Shown here piece by piece: positions 8,434 through 19,488 of a DNA stretch of 64,000 nt. Origin of the DNA: Shewanella oncorhynchi (GTDB lineage: Bacteria; Pseudomonadota; Gammaproteobacteria; Enterobacterales; Shewanellaceae); the NCBI RefSeq assembly GCF_012584455.1, contig NZ_JABAEB010000005.1, positions 372,001 through 436,000 on the forward strand, written 5' to 3'. How positions within the stretch are numbered: position 1 is the stretch's first letter; each line of letters begins with the position of its first letter. The notes beneath the pieces were generated by a model. That model searched no databases, had not been told where the DNA came from, and saw nothing but the letters and a program-made list of their open reading frames with translations. The position numbers and the translations under genes are program-made.

Positions 8434-9405
8434 TCAGTGGTTTCTGTCGACCGAAATCTTAGCTAGCGTTACTAAGGCTTGCTTATAGTCGCTATCGGGT
8501 AAAGCAGATAATGCCGCGATGGCTTTCTCTGATTCTTCAATTGCTTTTTGTTGGGTGTAGTTTAACGCGCCGCAATGGTGCAGTGCTGCTACGATTTTAT
8601 CTATGGCCTGAGTACCATCACCTTGCTCAATTGCTTGACGTATGAGCTGTTTCTCTTCGTCTGTGCCATGGGCAATGGCATAGATGAGTGGCAGAGTCGG
8701 TTTACCTTCGGCAAGGTCATCGCCAATATTCTTACCTAGCTCGTCACTGTCGGCGGTATAGTCGAGTAAGTCGTCGGTAAGCTGAAAGGCGGTGCCGAGA
8801 TATTTACCATAGTTGCCTAAGGCGGTTTCTTGCTCAGGCGTTGCACCTGCTAGCACGCCCGCAAGTAGCGTAGCGGCTTCAAATAACTTGGCTGTTTTGC
8901 AATAAATGACCCGCATATAGCTTTCTTCAGTGGTGTCTGGGTCATTACAATTCATCAGCTGTAAGACTTCACCCTCGGCCAACACGTTAGTCGTATCAGC
9001 TAACACTCTGAGCACTTTCATGTTGTCAAGTTCGGTCATCATCTGGAATGAGCGGGTATAAAGGAAATCCCCGACTAGCACACTGGCACTATTGCCAAAC
9101 AGTGCATTGGCGGTTTCTCGTCCGCGGCGTAACGTCGATTCATCAACGACATCATCATGGAGCAATGAGGCTGTATGGATAAACTCAATAATCGCCGCTA
9201 GCTTAAGATGTGCTTCGCCTTCGTAGCTCACTGCACGTGCGGCTAAAACCGACAGCAGAGGACGAAGACGTTTACCACCACCATTAATAATGTAAAAACC
9301 TAATTGATTAATTAGGGCGACATCTGATTCAAGCTGTTTATATATCAGCTGATTGACTGCTTGCATATCAGTGTCAGCCAGTTGACGAATAGCGTTTAAA
9401 TCCAT
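8434..9405 (-). CDS. ispB: Octaprenyl diphosphate synthase
   Basis: 323 aa from the ATG at 9405, the same length as E. coli IspB; an upstream ATG at 9429 would add eight residues. The GGGKRLRP motif, the first Asp-rich motif LLHDDVVDE and the second QLTDDLLDY are all intact. It condenses isopentenyl diphosphate onto farnesyl diphosphate to make the C40 tail of ubiquinone and menaquinone. It is divergent from rplU-rpmA, the classical gammaproteobacterial arrangement. Confidence 0.96.
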   Translation of the reverse strand: MDLNAIRQLADTDMQAVNQLIYKQLESDVALINQLGFYIINGGGKRLRPLLSVLAARAVSYEGEAHLKLAAIIEFIHTASLLHDDVVDESTLRRGRETANALFGNSASVLVGDFLYTRSFQMMTELDNMKVLRVLADTTNVLAEGEVLQLMNCNDPDTTEESYMRVIYCKTAKLFEAATLLAGVLAGATPEQETALGNYGKYLGTAFQLTDDLLDYTADSDELGKNIGDDLAEGKPTLPLIYAIAHGTDEEKQLIRQAIEQGDGTQAIDKIVAALHHCGALNYTQQKAIEESEKAIAALSALPDSDYKQALVTLAKISVDRNH

Positions 9406-9563
9406 AATAGACTCTGGTTGTGGGGTCATTACGTACCCGGCCCCTGTTTAGGCTCACGTGTTATAATGAAATGAATTTTACCTAAAATTCTGACATATGA
9501 CAGCACTAGCTCAACTAATGTGAGAGTTAATCCGGTCTTTTTTTATTCTTTCCTAATTAGGGC

Positions 9564-9592
9564 TTGCCAGAGTTGGATTCTTCGCGTAAACT
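9564..9592 (+). promoter_or_regulatory. Sigma-70 promoter of rplU-rpmA with GC-rich discriminator
   Basis: TTGCCA (9564-9569), a 17-bp spacer and TAAACT (9587-9592) are followed by CCGCGCCC. The GC-rich discriminator is typical of growth-rate and ppGpp-controlled ribosomal promoters. The start near 9599 leaves a leader of about 80 nt before rplU that could hold a regulatory structure, although I could not identify one. Confidence 0.7.
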
Positions 9593-9677
9593 CCGCGCCC
9601 ATTGTCAATAAAGTTTTTGTAGCACCCTGCCTCATCCAAGAATGAGCCCGCGTGTTAGGAATTGGAGTAAAATAGCT

Positions 9678-9989
9678 ATGTACGCTGTTTTTCAAAGTGG
9701 TGGTAAACAACACCGTGTAGCTGAAGGCCACACAGTACGTTTAGAAAAGTTAGAAGTTGCAACTGGCGAAACTATCGAGTTCGATCAAGTTCTTTTGATC
9801 GCTGATGGCGAAACAGTGCATGTTGGTGCTCCTTTAGTAGCTGGCGGTAAAGTCGTTGCTGAAGTTGTAAGTCACGGTCGTGGCGATAAAGTTACTATCG
9901 TTAAGTTCCGTCGTCGTAAGCACCACGACAAGAAAATGGGCCACCGTCAGTGGTTCACTGAAGTTAAAATTACTGCTATCAACGCATAA
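9678..9989 (+). CDS. rplU: Large-subunit ribosomal protein L21 (bL21)
   Basis: 103 aa starting [14 protein letters not shown], the same length and start as E. coli L21, with the conserved C-terminal [19 protein letters not shown]. An in-frame upstream ATG at 9642 lacks family support, while the ATG at 9678 has GGAG in front. It binds 23S rRNA. It is the first gene of the rplU-rpmA operon, with rpmA 14 nt downstream. Confidence 0.98.
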
Positions 9990-10000
9990 TAGGAGTCTAA

Positions 10001-10258
<258 letters not shown>

Positions 10259-10282
10259 CTTTCGAACCTAGCTTATACTGTT

Positions 10283-10306
10283 AAAGCCCCGCCATTGGTG
10301 GGGCTT
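10283..10306 (+). terminator. Terminator after rpmA
   Basis: AAAGCCCC pairs with GGGGCTTT around an 8-nt loop, and CTGTTTTTTG follows. It separates the ribosomal operon from obg. Confidence 0.85.
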
Positions 10307-10442
10307 TCTGTTTTTTGTGCTTCTATTTACGCCGTGTAGATGCTTGAGTTGGTAAATGATTACCAAGAATGAGCATTGACAGGTAAGATTGGGAGCAAAG
10401 TATCTCGAGTTTTTTGGCGACCAATGAAGTTAGACGGTATAA

Positions 10443-11642
<1,200 letters not shown>

Positions 11643-11669
11643 TAGTAATCTTTGAGTTTTGAGAGTTCT

Positions 11670-12431
11670 GTGTACGCTGATACTCAAAATGATATTACTC
11701 GGCAAGTTGTGCGTGCTGCACAATTGCTACTGGCCTACGGCGCGGAATCTGATTTAGTTGAAGAAATCAGCCAGCGTCTAGGTCAGGCTTTAGGTCTTGC
11801 TAGCGTAGAACTCTCTATTTCCTCTAATTCCCTCGTGTTAACCAGTTTGGTTCATGGTCGCTGTATCACAACTACTCGTCGTATTCGTGAGCATGGCATT
11901 AATATGACAGTCGTCTGTGAATTACAACGTATCTGTTTACTCGCGGAAAAGGGGCTGTATGGCCCAAATGAAGTGCGTAAACGTTTGGCGCGGATTGAAC
12001 CTAAAACCTATCCTCCTAGCTTAGTGGTATTCATGATTGGCCTATCGTGCGCTAGCTTCTGTCATTTATTTAATGGCGATCTCACTGCATGCGTGATTAC
12101 TTTTTTTGCCGCGGCAGTGGGTATGTCGGTACGTTTAGCAATTGCTAAGCGGCATTTTAATTTATTAGTCAATTTTGCCATCACAGCTTTCGTCACCAGT
12201 ATGCTGGCTCAAACGGGTTATTTGTTTGAGTTAAGCGAAACTCCTAAGGCCGCTATGGCATCGAGTGTGCTGATGTTAGTACCGGGTTTTCCGATGATTA
12301 ATGCGATTTCTGACATGGTAAAAGGGCACATGAATGTCGGTATATCCCGCTGGGGTCATGCTACTTTGCTGACCGTTTCTTCAGTGATAGGGATTACAAT
12401 TGCGATGCAGATCGGTGGAATTTTCCTATAA
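11670..12431 (+). CDS. yjjP: Inner-membrane exporter subunit YjjP (ThrE/DUF1212 family)
   Basis: 253 aa. The soluble N-terminal half carries the YjjP core (LLAYGAESDLVEEISQRLG, SISSNSLVLTS, GINMTVVCELQ). Several membrane helices follow, with the conserved LVPGFPMINAISDM. In E. coli, YjjP with YjjB has been reported as a succinate exporter; the fold is that of the ThrE threonine/serine exporters. The start is uncertain: GTG at 11670 follows GAGAG, while an in-frame TTG at 11652 has no ribosome site. It overlaps yjjB by 1 nt (TAATG), so the two are translationally coupled. Confidence 0.85.
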   Translation: MYADTQNDITRQVVRAAQLLLAYGAESDLVEEISQRLGQALGLASVELSISSNSLVLTSLVHGRCITTTRRIREHGINMTVVCELQRICLLAEKGLYGPNEVRKRLARIEPKTYPPSLVVFMIGLSCASFCHLFNGDLTACVITFFAAAVGMSVRLAIAKRHFNLLVNFAITAFVTSMLAQTGYLFELSETPKAAMASSVLMLVPGFPMINAISDMVKGHMNVGISRWGHATLLTVSSVIGITIAMQIGGIFL

Positions 12432-12901
12432 TGGAATTACTGATAACGCTGCTGCACGATGCTTTTTTCTCTGCCATCCCCGCCGTAGGATTTGCTATGG
12501 TATTTAATGTTCCTAAACGATTTCTTCCTTACTGCGCTTTAGCGGGAGCCATTGGCCACAGTTCCCGTACTTTAATGTTACAGTTTGGTCTGCCAATCGA
12601 GTGGGCAACCTTCGCCGCCGCGGCATTAGTAGGGATTATTACCATAGGGTTTGGTAAGCGCCACTTAGCGCCACCTTTAATGTATGCTGTCGCTGCGATT
12701 ATTCCTATGATCCCAGGCACTTATGCATTTAATACTGTGATTGCCTTAGTGCAATTGACCGCTCAATCTCAAGTCAGTCCTGAACTGACGGGGCAAGTGA
12801 TTAGCAATGGCCTCAAAACTGTCTTTATTCTAGGGGCGTTAGCCGTGGGTTTGGCCATGCCGAGTTTGCTGTATTTCAGGACCCGCCCCGTCATTCAATA
12901 A
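12431..12901 (+). CDS. yjjB: Inner-membrane exporter subunit YjjB (ThrE/DUF3815 family)
   Basis: 156 aa, four or five membrane helices. IPAVGFAMVFNVPKR near the N-terminus and AAIIPMIPGTYAF near residue 97 match YjjB, the small partner of YjjP. Together the pair corresponds to the two halves of single-chain ThrE exporters. The start codon overlaps the yjjP stop. folA follows 27 nt later and may be co-transcribed. Confidence 0.88.
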   Translation: MELLITLLHDAFFSAIPAVGFAMVFNVPKRFLPYCALAGAIGHSSRTLMLQFGLPIEWATFAAAALVGIITIGFGKRHLAPPLMYAVAAIIPMIPGTYAFNTVIALVQLTAQSQVSPELTGQVISNGLKTVFILGALAVGLAMPSLLYFRTRPVIQ

Positions 12902-12928
12902 TTCTATTTCTATAAAACAGGAGTGAGC

Positions 12929-13411
12929 ATGCGCATTGCTATGATAGCCGCGATGGCAAACAATCGAGTCATCGGAAAAGATAATAAAATGCCATGGCAT
13001 CTTCCAGAAGATCTACGTCACTTTAAAGCGATGACCCTAGGCAAGCCTGTTGTGATGGGACGTAAGACCTTTGAGTCAATCGGTAGGCCCCTTCCTGGTC
13101 GACATAACATAGTGATTTCACGTCAAACGGATCTTGTGATTGAGGGCGTGACCTGTGTGACCTCGTTTGATGCAGCCAAACAAGCTGCTGGTGAGTGTGA
13201 AGAGTTAGTGGTTATAGGTGGTGGCCAGCTTTATGCCGAGTTATTGCCCTGCGCCGATATCTTATATTTGACGCAAATCAATCTTAAGGTGGAAGGCGAT
13301 ACATTTTTCCCCCACTGGGACGATGGGACTTGGAAGGAAACTGAATCTTTGTCGAGTATAAATGCTGCTGGTTTGGAATATCGCTTTATCAATTTGGTAA
13401 AAAAATGTTAA
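12929..13411 (+). CDS. folA: Dihydrofolate reductase
   Basis: 160 aa (E. coli enzyme 159). It shows IAAMANNRVIGKDNKMPWHLPEDL at the N-terminus (split here by the usual Met20-loop segment), the catalytic acidic residue in that loop region, and KPVVMGRKTFESIGRPLPGR for cofactor binding. It reduces dihydrofolate with NADPH and is the trimethoprim target. The ATG at 12929 with AGGAG upstream is preferred to the GTG at 12923. Confidence 0.96.
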   Translation: MRIAMIAAMANNRVIGKDNKMPWHLPEDLRHFKAMTLGKPVVMGRKTFESIGRPLPGRHNIVISRQTDLVIEGVTCVTSFDAAKQAAGECEELVVIGGGQLYAELLPCADILYLTQINLKVEGDTFFPHWDDGTWKETESLSSINAAGLEYRFINLVKKC

Positions 13412-13630
13412 ATTGCAGCTTCTGTTGTGTACCCTGTGTGTATGGGGCGTCAGTTTATCTAACGTATTGCATCATATCGGACATTTAGTTTTCACGGAAA
13501 GAGATAGCCTATTTCGTTATCCTAGATTTCGAACGAGAGCTAAAGCCAAGAGGTCAATATTATTTAGACAATAGATGCGGCCCATACAGAATTGATAATA
13601 AAACTATAAGAAAGTATTAAGGAGTATCGG

Positions 13631-14044
13631 ATGCGTCTTATGCCTGTGGCCTTGGCTGCGTTAATTGGATTTAGTTCTATTGCTGTACCAACCTCTGCTG
13701 TTGCGGGGGAAGATCCACTCGTAGCGAGTCTTTGTGATTATGTAAAAGCTAACGACAAAAACCGCTTACGTAAAAAGTTAAAAGAAAGCCGCGTTAAGTT
13801 ACGTCAGATTTACAGTGGTATCAGTTGCGATGGTGCAAGTCTATTGCGCACCGCTTACGGTGCGAGTGCGAACGATACCGGTGAGTTTGTGGCTAAGCGT
13901 TTGTCGGCGACTGAATTGAGTGTTGCTGAAGCTGATGGGATGACAATCCAAGCTTGGGCTGAAGCAAACGGTCATGGTGCTAGCCCAATTACCGCTGCAG
14001 TGAAAGAGCGTCTTGGCGCTGCAGCTGGCGGTGAAGAAGAGTAA
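13631..14044 (+). CDS. DUF3718 family exported protein
   Basis: 137 aa. A signal peptide ends near residue 26 (TSAVAG-EDP). The mature part is short and basic in the middle (NRLRKKLKESRVKLRQIYSG) and has two cysteines (LCDYVKAND and GISCDGASLL) that may form a disulfide. The CDYV...KLR...CDG pattern is that of DUF3718, a periplasmic family seen in Shewanella and relatives, function unknown. It ends at a terminator and is preceded by 219 bp without genes, so it is probably transcribed alone. Confidence 0.75.
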   Translation: MRLMPVALAALIGFSSIAVPTSAVAGEDPLVASLCDYVKANDKNRLRKKLKESRVKLRQIYSGISCDGASLLRTAYGASANDTGEFVAKRLSATELSVAEADGMTIQAWAEANGHGASPITAAVKERLGAAAGGEEE

Positions 14045-14133
14045 TGCGAATTTGAACTTAGCGGCACTTTAGCCCTATTTGCTGCTACGTTATATTAAAC
14101 GTCTAATATAAAGTATCTAGCATTAAGCTAGAT

Positions 14134-14164
14134 AAAAATGCCAAACTTAAGTTTGGCATTTTTT
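14134..14164 (+). terminator. Terminator after the DUF3718 gene
   Basis: AAAAATGCCAAACTT and AAGTTTGGCATTTTTT form a perfect inverted repeat with a T-run. Confidence 0.88.
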
Positions 14165-14238
14165 ATGGCCTTAATTTGTGCAAAGGCCGGAAAGTTCGAG
14201 TCGTCAGTAAGATAGGAAAGTGAATTCGTCTCAAAAGA

Positions 14239-14259
14239 AAGGGCCGCTAAGCGACCCTA
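14239..14259 (-). terminator. Terminator of the minus-strand chemoreceptor gene
   Basis: On the minus strand GGGTCGC-TTA-GCGGCCC is followed by TTTCTTTT. It lies 20 nt beyond the chemoreceptor stop. Confidence 0.7.
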
Positions 14260-14279
14260 GGTTTTAGTGGTGATAAACA

Positions 14280-16301
14280 TTAGACTCTAAATTCACCGAC
14301 CGAAGCTTGGAGTTCTTCGGCTAATTTGGCGACTTGATGGCTAGACTGAGCCGTTTGATCTGCACCGATAGCGGTTTCTTCTGAAATTGCTGCAATATGC
14401 TCTAGTTTTTCAGAAACTTGCTGGCTTACTAAATTCTGTTCCTGCGCAGCATGGGCGATATGGGTGCCAGAATCATAGGCCTTATGCACAGATTGGCTAA
14501 TGGTTTCGAGGGCAATGTTGGCTTGCTCCGTTTTTTCAACACAGGCGTTGGCTTGAGCGCGCCCCATATCCATGGCGGCAACGGCTTGCTCTGCACCTTG
14601 CTGCAACACTTCGATCATCTGTTGGATCTCTCGGGTCGACACTTGAGTGCGTGAGGCTAAACTACGCACTTCATCGGCAACTACCGCAAAACCACGACCT
14701 TGTTCACCCGCACGGGCGGCTTCAATAGCAGCGTTAAGGGCGAGTAGGTTAGTCTGTTCTGCAATACCACGGATCACATCCAAAATTGAGCCAATAGAGG
14801 CGCTGTCCGACTGCACTTTATTGATCACAACACCCGCTTTAGCCACTTCATCGGCTAAAGCCAAAATAGTCAGTTTGTTCTCTTGCGCAATGGCACGCAT
14901 ATGCTGAGTTTCTTGATCAGCCTGTTTGATTTGCTCAAGGGCTTGATTGGCACTTAAAGACACCTGCTGAGCACTAGAGCTAAGTTCAGTTGTTGCAGTA
15001 GCCACTTGGTCAACTTGGCTTTTTTGTTCTTGTATGCCTGAGGTGGTTTGCGCTGTAATTGCCGATGTTTGTTCGGCTGCCGCGGCAAGTTGATTTGACC
15101 TATCTAGAATACCTATGATTAAACTGCGTAAGCTATCGACGAGACGATTACAGTTTTTTGCTAGTTCGGCAAATTCATCGTGTCCAGAGTCATCTAGCTT
15201 ATGGGTAAGGTTGCCTGAGGCTAAGACGTTCAGGGCATTGTTCACTTGGCTGAGTGAGCGTTTTAGTGGATTCACCACAGCAAAACTCACAATCACAGCG
15301 ACAACGATTGCTATTAACACGACAATCATGGTTTGTATGCTGGCAGAGTCAATCTTGGCTATGGTGTCATTGCTCATGTTCGCGGCAACAAGTTCGATGT
15401 TATCGCTGACATCATTCATGTTCGAATTGATGACTTTCACATCTTTTTCGATAATGCCAAGTTTTATCACAGCTTCTTTGGCGTGCGAGAGCTGACTCGA
15501 TTTTAGCAGCAACATAGATTGCGGACCTGTGACGAGCGCTAATACTTTTTCGATATCTTTAGTGACTGAGCTTAAGGTATCCGCTTCGACAATACCTTGA
15601 CCGTGACGATTCACATATTCAAGTTTGTTCTTGGTTTCGCTGATAATGTAGTCAAGTTCCTTTGAGATCAGTTCGTGCTTACTGTCTTCGTCATTCGTTA
15701 CTAAATCTGCAATAGTGGTGATGATATTTCCGAGACTAGTATCAATAGCGCTGGCTGATGCAGCAAGACTCTGCTCATCGGGATTCTGACTGCTTTCTAA
15801 ATCAACAATATCGAGCAGTTCTGATGAGGCATCATCGGCGGCATTTTCGAGCTTTTTCTTTAGTTCAACTAGCTGTTCTTGCTTGCTCAATGAGGCCTCA
15901 CGTTCGGCGATCATGGCAATACTATCTCGCTCAAAGGTGGCAAAGCTGCCGCTTAATTGGGCAATTAAAGAAGATAGATTCTGCTGGCTCTTGACTAACT
16001 GAGTGAGGGTGGCAATTTCGTTTTTGAACTGAGTCCCGTGGTCTTCAAACACTTTACGAATATTCGGGATATTTGCCGATCTAGGGGTGTTATAGGCAAT
16101 GAGGATTTGTCTTTGTTGCTCACTCAATGCTTCACTAAGGTGGTTTGTCGATTTCAGCGCGGGCAAGCTTAATTCTTGCATCATAGCAGAGCTGGCTTTT
16201 AGGCTATTGTTGGTTAAATAAGATGTAAATCCTAGCAACACGAGTAAAAGTGTGACAATACCAAATCCGCCAATCACTCTGGTGGCTACATTAAATTTCA
16301 T
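14280..16301 (-). CDS. Methyl-accepting chemotaxis protein (helical ligand-binding domain)
   Basis: 673 aa. TM1 lies at residues 10-30, followed by a long helical periplasmic region (about 35-320) resembling the bimodular helical (HBM) sensors, then TM2 (near 325-345), HAMP and a long cytoplasmic signalling domain. The signalling hairpin tip reads [32 protein letters not shown]. No CheB/CheR-binding pentapeptide is present at the C-terminus (ASVGEFRV). It couples an unknown periplasmic ligand to CheA/CheW. The gene is monocistronic. Confidence 0.93.
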   Translation of the reverse strand: MKFNVATRVIGGFGIVTLLLVLLGFTSYLTNNSLKASSAMMQELSLPALKSTNHLSEALSEQQRQILIAYNTPRSANIPNIRKVFEDHGTQFKNEIATLTQLVKSQQNLSSLIAQLSGSFATFERDSIAMIAEREASLSKQEQLVELKKKLENAADDASSELLDIVDLESSQNPDEQSLAASASAIDTSLGNIITTIADLVTNDEDSKHELISKELDYIISETKNKLEYVNRHGQGIVEADTLSSVTKDIEKVLALVTGPQSMLLLKSSQLSHAKEAVIKLGIIEKDVKVINSNMNDVSDNIELVAANMSNDTIAKIDSASIQTMIVVLIAIVVAVIVSFAVVNPLKRSLSQVNNALNVLASGNLTHKLDDSGHDEFAELAKNCNRLVDSLRSLIIGILDRSNQLAAAAEQTSAITAQTTSGIQEQKSQVDQVATATTELSSSAQQVSLSANQALEQIKQADQETQHMRAIAQENKLTILALADEVAKAGVVINKVQSDSASIGSILDVIRGIAEQTNLLALNAAIEAARAGEQGRGFAVVADEVRSLASRTQVSTREIQQMIEVLQQGAEQAVAAMDMGRAQANACVEKTEQANIALETISQSVHKAYDSGTHIAHAAQEQNLVSQQVSEKLEHIAAISEETAIGADQTAQSSHQVAKLAEELQASVGEFRV

Positions 16302-16398
16302 AGGATACTCCGATTTTTATTATATTTTTCCAAATGAAAACAGGGTGATATTCAGGGTTAGGCGGCTCAGTCTGTTATCGACTTTAAGCTGTTTTAGT

Positions 16399-17223
16399 TT
16401 AACTCTTTTTTAACTTTTTTTGCGTAATTTTTTGGTCTTTTTCAAGATGCCATAAGGTTAAGTGCTCACCCCAGCAACAGCCTGTATCTAAAGCCTTTAA
16501 TTTAGTATCGTCGACTTTGCCCATCAGCGCAGCCCAATGGCCAAATACTAAGGTATGACTCTGGCGCAGCGGCGAAGCAAACTCAAACCAAGGTTTGAGT
16601 TGTGGATTAGTACAGTTTTCAGGAGGTTGTTTGCAATCAAAATCAAGTCGGCCATCGACATAAAGATAGCGCATGCGTGTTAATGCATTGATGCAATAAC
16701 GTAAGCGTTCTATGCCAATTGCACTTGGATCCCATTGCTCTGCGGTATCTGAATACATTTGGCTTATTAATGTCTCAAGATAATCATCGTGCTTGAGGGC
16801 GCGACTGACGAGTGCGGATTCTTCTCTTAATACCTCCAGCGACCACTGAGGTGGTACACCCGCATGACTCATAATGAGTTGGTGTTCAGGTAATTCACGC
16901 ATAAGAGGTTGTTGTCTCAGCCAGTCAATTGAGGCTGAGATATCGGGGGATTCTAGAATTTCAGTGAGATTATCGCTGGGTTTAGCGCGCTTGAGCTTAC
17001 CGTGTAATGCCATTAGATGGAGATCGTGGTTACCTAAAACCGTTTTAGCGGAATCACCTAAGGAGCGAAAAAAACGTAGCGTAGCTAAGGAGTCAGGTCC
17101 GCGTGCAACAAGATCACCTACAGCCCAGAGTTCATCGCGGGAAGGATTAAAATCGACCTTAGCTAGTAATTTTTGTAACTCAGCGAAACAGCCTTGAATA
17201 TCACCAACAAAATAATGCGCCAC
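16399..17223 (-). CDS. apaH: Bis(5'-nucleosyl)-tetraphosphatase, symmetrical
   Basis: 274 aa. It has the metallophosphatase motifs GDIQGC, GDLVARGPDS and GNHDLHLMA, and a later HAGVPPQW. It hydrolyses Ap4A to two ADP (and in E. coli removes Np4 caps from RNA). It is the last gene of the lptD-surA-pdxA-rsmA-apaG-apaH operon, 21 nt after apaG. The C-terminus is Lys-rich. Confidence 0.96.
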   Translation of the reverse strand: MAHYFVGDIQGCFAELQKLLAKVDFNPSRDELWAVGDLVARGPDSLATLRFFRSLGDSAKTVLGNHDLHLMALHGKLKRAKPSDNLTEILESPDISASIDWLRQQPLMRELPEHQLIMSHAGVPPQWSLEVLREESALVSRALKHDDYLETLISQMYSDTAEQWDPSAIGIERLRYCINALTRMRYLYVDGRLDFDCKQPPENCTNPQLKPWFEFASPLRQSHTLVFGHWAALMGKVDDTKLKALDTGCCWGEHLTLWHLEKDQKITQKKLKKS

Positions 17224-17244
17224 AGTACCCCTTTCCTAACGATA

Positions 17245-17625
17245 TTAATGTAGTAAGCCTGGGGTCGCTAAACGGAAGGGACGGATTGTCGCCTGGAAAC
17301 GCTCACCCGATTCGCTGACCATACCATAAGTGCCGTGCATTATGCCAAGTGGCGTATCGAGCACAGTACCACTGGTGTATTGATAGGCAGTATTCGGCGC
17401 AATGGTTGGCGTTTCACCGACAACACCGGCACCTTGGACTTCACTGGTGTTGCCATTGGCATCAGTGATTATCCAGTGACGAGTTTCAAGTTTAGCCGCT
17501 TGCTCACCTAAATTGATGATAGTGATGGTGTAACTGAAGAGGTACTTTTCATCCTCGGGCGAGGACTGCTGCTCTATATACTCAGTTTTGACTTCGACCC
17601 GAATGGAGGTGTCCAATGCGCTCAT
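17245..17625 (-). CDS. apaG: ApaG domain protein
   Basis: 126 aa, close to the 125 aa of E. coli ApaG, with a fibronectin-like fold. It shows YLFSYTITIINLGEQAAKLETRHWIITDANG and the glycine-rich loop VQGAGVVGETPTIAPN. The biochemical role is unclear; E. coli work links it to cobalt resistance and magnesium efflux. The ATG at 17625 has AGGAA 6 nt upstream and is preferred to an ATG at 17655. It sits between rsmA and apaH as in enterobacteria. Confidence 0.94.
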   Translation of the reverse strand: MSALDTSIRVEVKTEYIEQQSSPEDEKYLFSYTITIINLGEQAAKLETRHWIITDANGNTSEVQGAGVVGETPTIAPNTAYQYTSGTVLDTPLGIMHGTYGMVSESGERFQATIRPFRLATPGLLH

Positions 17626-17673
17626 TCTTGTTCCTAGGCTCTGGTCTAAGGGCACCTAAGTGCCCTGACATAT

Positions 17674-18480
17674 TTATGCTTTCTTATCGCAAACCATGTT
17701 AGCCATAGCAACATATTGCTGCACGCTAATCTGTTCTGGGCGTTGACTTGAGTCAATCCCTAACTGCTCGAACTCATCGTCAGATAACATGTGCTTTAAG
17801 TTATTACGCAGAGTCTTACGACGCATGTTGAATGCGGTAGTACAAAGGTGGCGTAGTACGGTCACATCTTTACAAGGGAACGGCTTTACGGCGTATGGCA
17901 ATAAGCGTACGACTGCTGAGTCCACTTTAGGCGCAGGGGTAAAGCTGTGGGGCGGCACTTCGAGAACCGGAACCACTTGGCAGAAGTATTGTGCCATGAC
18001 CGTTAAACGGCCATAGGCTTTACAGCCTGGGCTTGCCGATAAACGCAGTACCACTTCTTTTTGTAGCATAAAGTGCATGGTTTCAATCTGTTCGGCAAAT
18101 TCGAACAGGTGGAACATCAGCGGCGTTGAAATGTTGTAAGGTAAGTTACCGAACACTTTCATTTTTTTGCCAGGCACACTCAGTTGGCCAAAATCAAACT
18201 GCAGTGCATCACCTTGGTGAATAGTCAGTTTATTTTTAAGGACTGGGTGTTGATGTAAGCGTTCAACCAGATCGCGGTCGAGTTCGACGACAGTCAGATT
18301 ATCCACAGCATCGGCTACAGGTTCAGTTAAGGCACCAAGGCCAGGGCCGATTTCGACCATCACATGGTGATTATCGGGTGCAATTGCACCCACAATGCGG
18401 TCAATCACATTGCCGTCGGTAAGGAAGTTTTGTCCGAAACGCTTTCTGGCCGTGTGGCCTAAATGTACTTTGTTGCTCAT
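17674..18480 (-). CDS. rsmA: 16S rRNA dimethyladenosine transferase (RsmA/KsgA)
   Basis: 268 aa. It has [19 protein letters not shown], the SAM-binding [15 protein letters not shown], and the catalytic NLPYNIST motif. It dimethylates two adjacent adenosines in helix 45 of 16S rRNA and acts as a late 30S checkpoint. It lies 15 nt after pdxA and 48 nt before apaG. Confidence 0.97.
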   Translation of the reverse strand: MSNKVHLGHTARKRFGQNFLTDGNVIDRIVGAIAPDNHHVMVEIGPGLGALTEPVADAVDNLTVVELDRDLVERLHQHPVLKNKLTIHQGDALQFDFGQLSVPGKKMKVFGNLPYNISTPLMFHLFEFAEQIETMHFMLQKEVVLRLSASPGCKAYGRLTVMAQYFCQVVPVLEVPPHSFTPAPKVDSAVVRLLPYAVKPFPCKDVTVLRHLCTTAFNMRRKTLRNNLKHMLSDDEFEQLGIDSSQRPEQISVQQYVAMANMVCDKKA

Positions 18481-18495
18481 TAATAATGTAATCGT

Positions 18496-19482
18496 TTAGT
18501 TCTTTGAGGATAACTCAATGGCTTTATTCAGAGCACAGACAAAACTGCCAATATCGGCCTTGCCTGTACCCGCGAGATCGAGCGCCGTACCGTGGTCAAC
18601 CGAGGTACGAATATAAGGTAAACCTAAGGTGATGTTTACCGATTTGCCAAATCCTTGTGACTTGAGAACGGGAAGTCCTTGGTCATGGTACATGGCCAAG
18701 ACGACATCGGCGTCCTGTAAATATTTAGGTTGGAATAGCGTGTCGGCCGGTAATGGGCCGACAATATTCATTTGGAACTCTTCTCGCAACTCGTTGAGTG
18801 CAGGAATAATCACGTCGATTTCTTCACGCCCTAAATGGCCGTCTTCACCTGCGTGTGGATTGAGACCACAGACATAAATTTTCGGTGAAACTATGCCAAA
18901 TTTGCTGATGAGATCGGCATGTAGAATCTTGATAATATGCTGTAAGCGTTGGCGTGTTATGGCTTTTGCAACATAGGCCAGAGGAATATGGGTGGTCACG
19001 AGTGCCACTTGCAAACCAGGCGTTGCCAGCATCATCACTACATCGGGGCAATTTGCTTGATGGGCAAAAAACTCAGTATGGCCACTAAAGGAAATACCTG
19101 CTTGATTGATAATGCCTTTATGCACGGGGCCTGTCACGACAGCATCAAACTCGCCGCTCATGTTTTTTTCGCCCGCATAACGCAAGGTTTCAACTACATA
19201 AGTGCTGTTTTGCTCATCGAGCTGACCACAAATCGATTCGCTCACTAACTTAAAGGGCGCTATGGTTAATGTGCCCGCTTCTTGCGGTTTAGGAGCTTGA
19301 TTTGGCTGGTAAGGGCGGAAAGTCACTTGCAAACCGAGTCGTTTCGCACGGCTCGCAAGTAATTCTGGATCCGCACAAACGACTAACTCAGCAGGCCAAG
19401 CCTGCTGAGCGAGTTGTACGACTAAATCGGGGCCAATACCTGCGGGTTCGCCTGGGGTAACGGCAATACGTTTAGTGCTCAA
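18496..19482 (-). CDS. pdxA: 4-hydroxythreonine-4-phosphate dehydrogenase
   Basis: 328 aa. It starts [12 protein letters not shown] and carries the metal and substrate residues of the family in [22 protein letters not shown] and [11 protein letters not shown]. It makes the aminoketone precursor of pyridoxal phosphate in the DXP-dependent pathway. Its start lies 6 nt after the surA stop, so it is cotranscribed. Confidence 0.97.
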   Translation of the reverse strand: MSTKRIAVTPGEPAGIGPDLVVQLAQQAWPAELVVCADPELLASRAKRLGLQVTFRPYQPNQAPKPQEAGTLTIAPFKLVSESICGQLDEQNSTYVVETLRYAGEKNMSGEFDAVVTGPVHKGIINQAGISFSGHTEFFAHQANCPDVVMMLATPGLQVALVTTHIPLAYVAKAITRQRLQHIIKILHADLISKFGIVSPKIYVCGLNPHAGEDGHLGREEIDVIIPALNELREEFQMNIVGPLPADTLFQPKYLQDADVVLAMYHDQGLPVLKSQGFGKSVNITLGLPYIRTSVDHGTALDLAGTGKADIGSFVCALNKAIELSSKN

Positions 19483-19488
19483 TTAGAA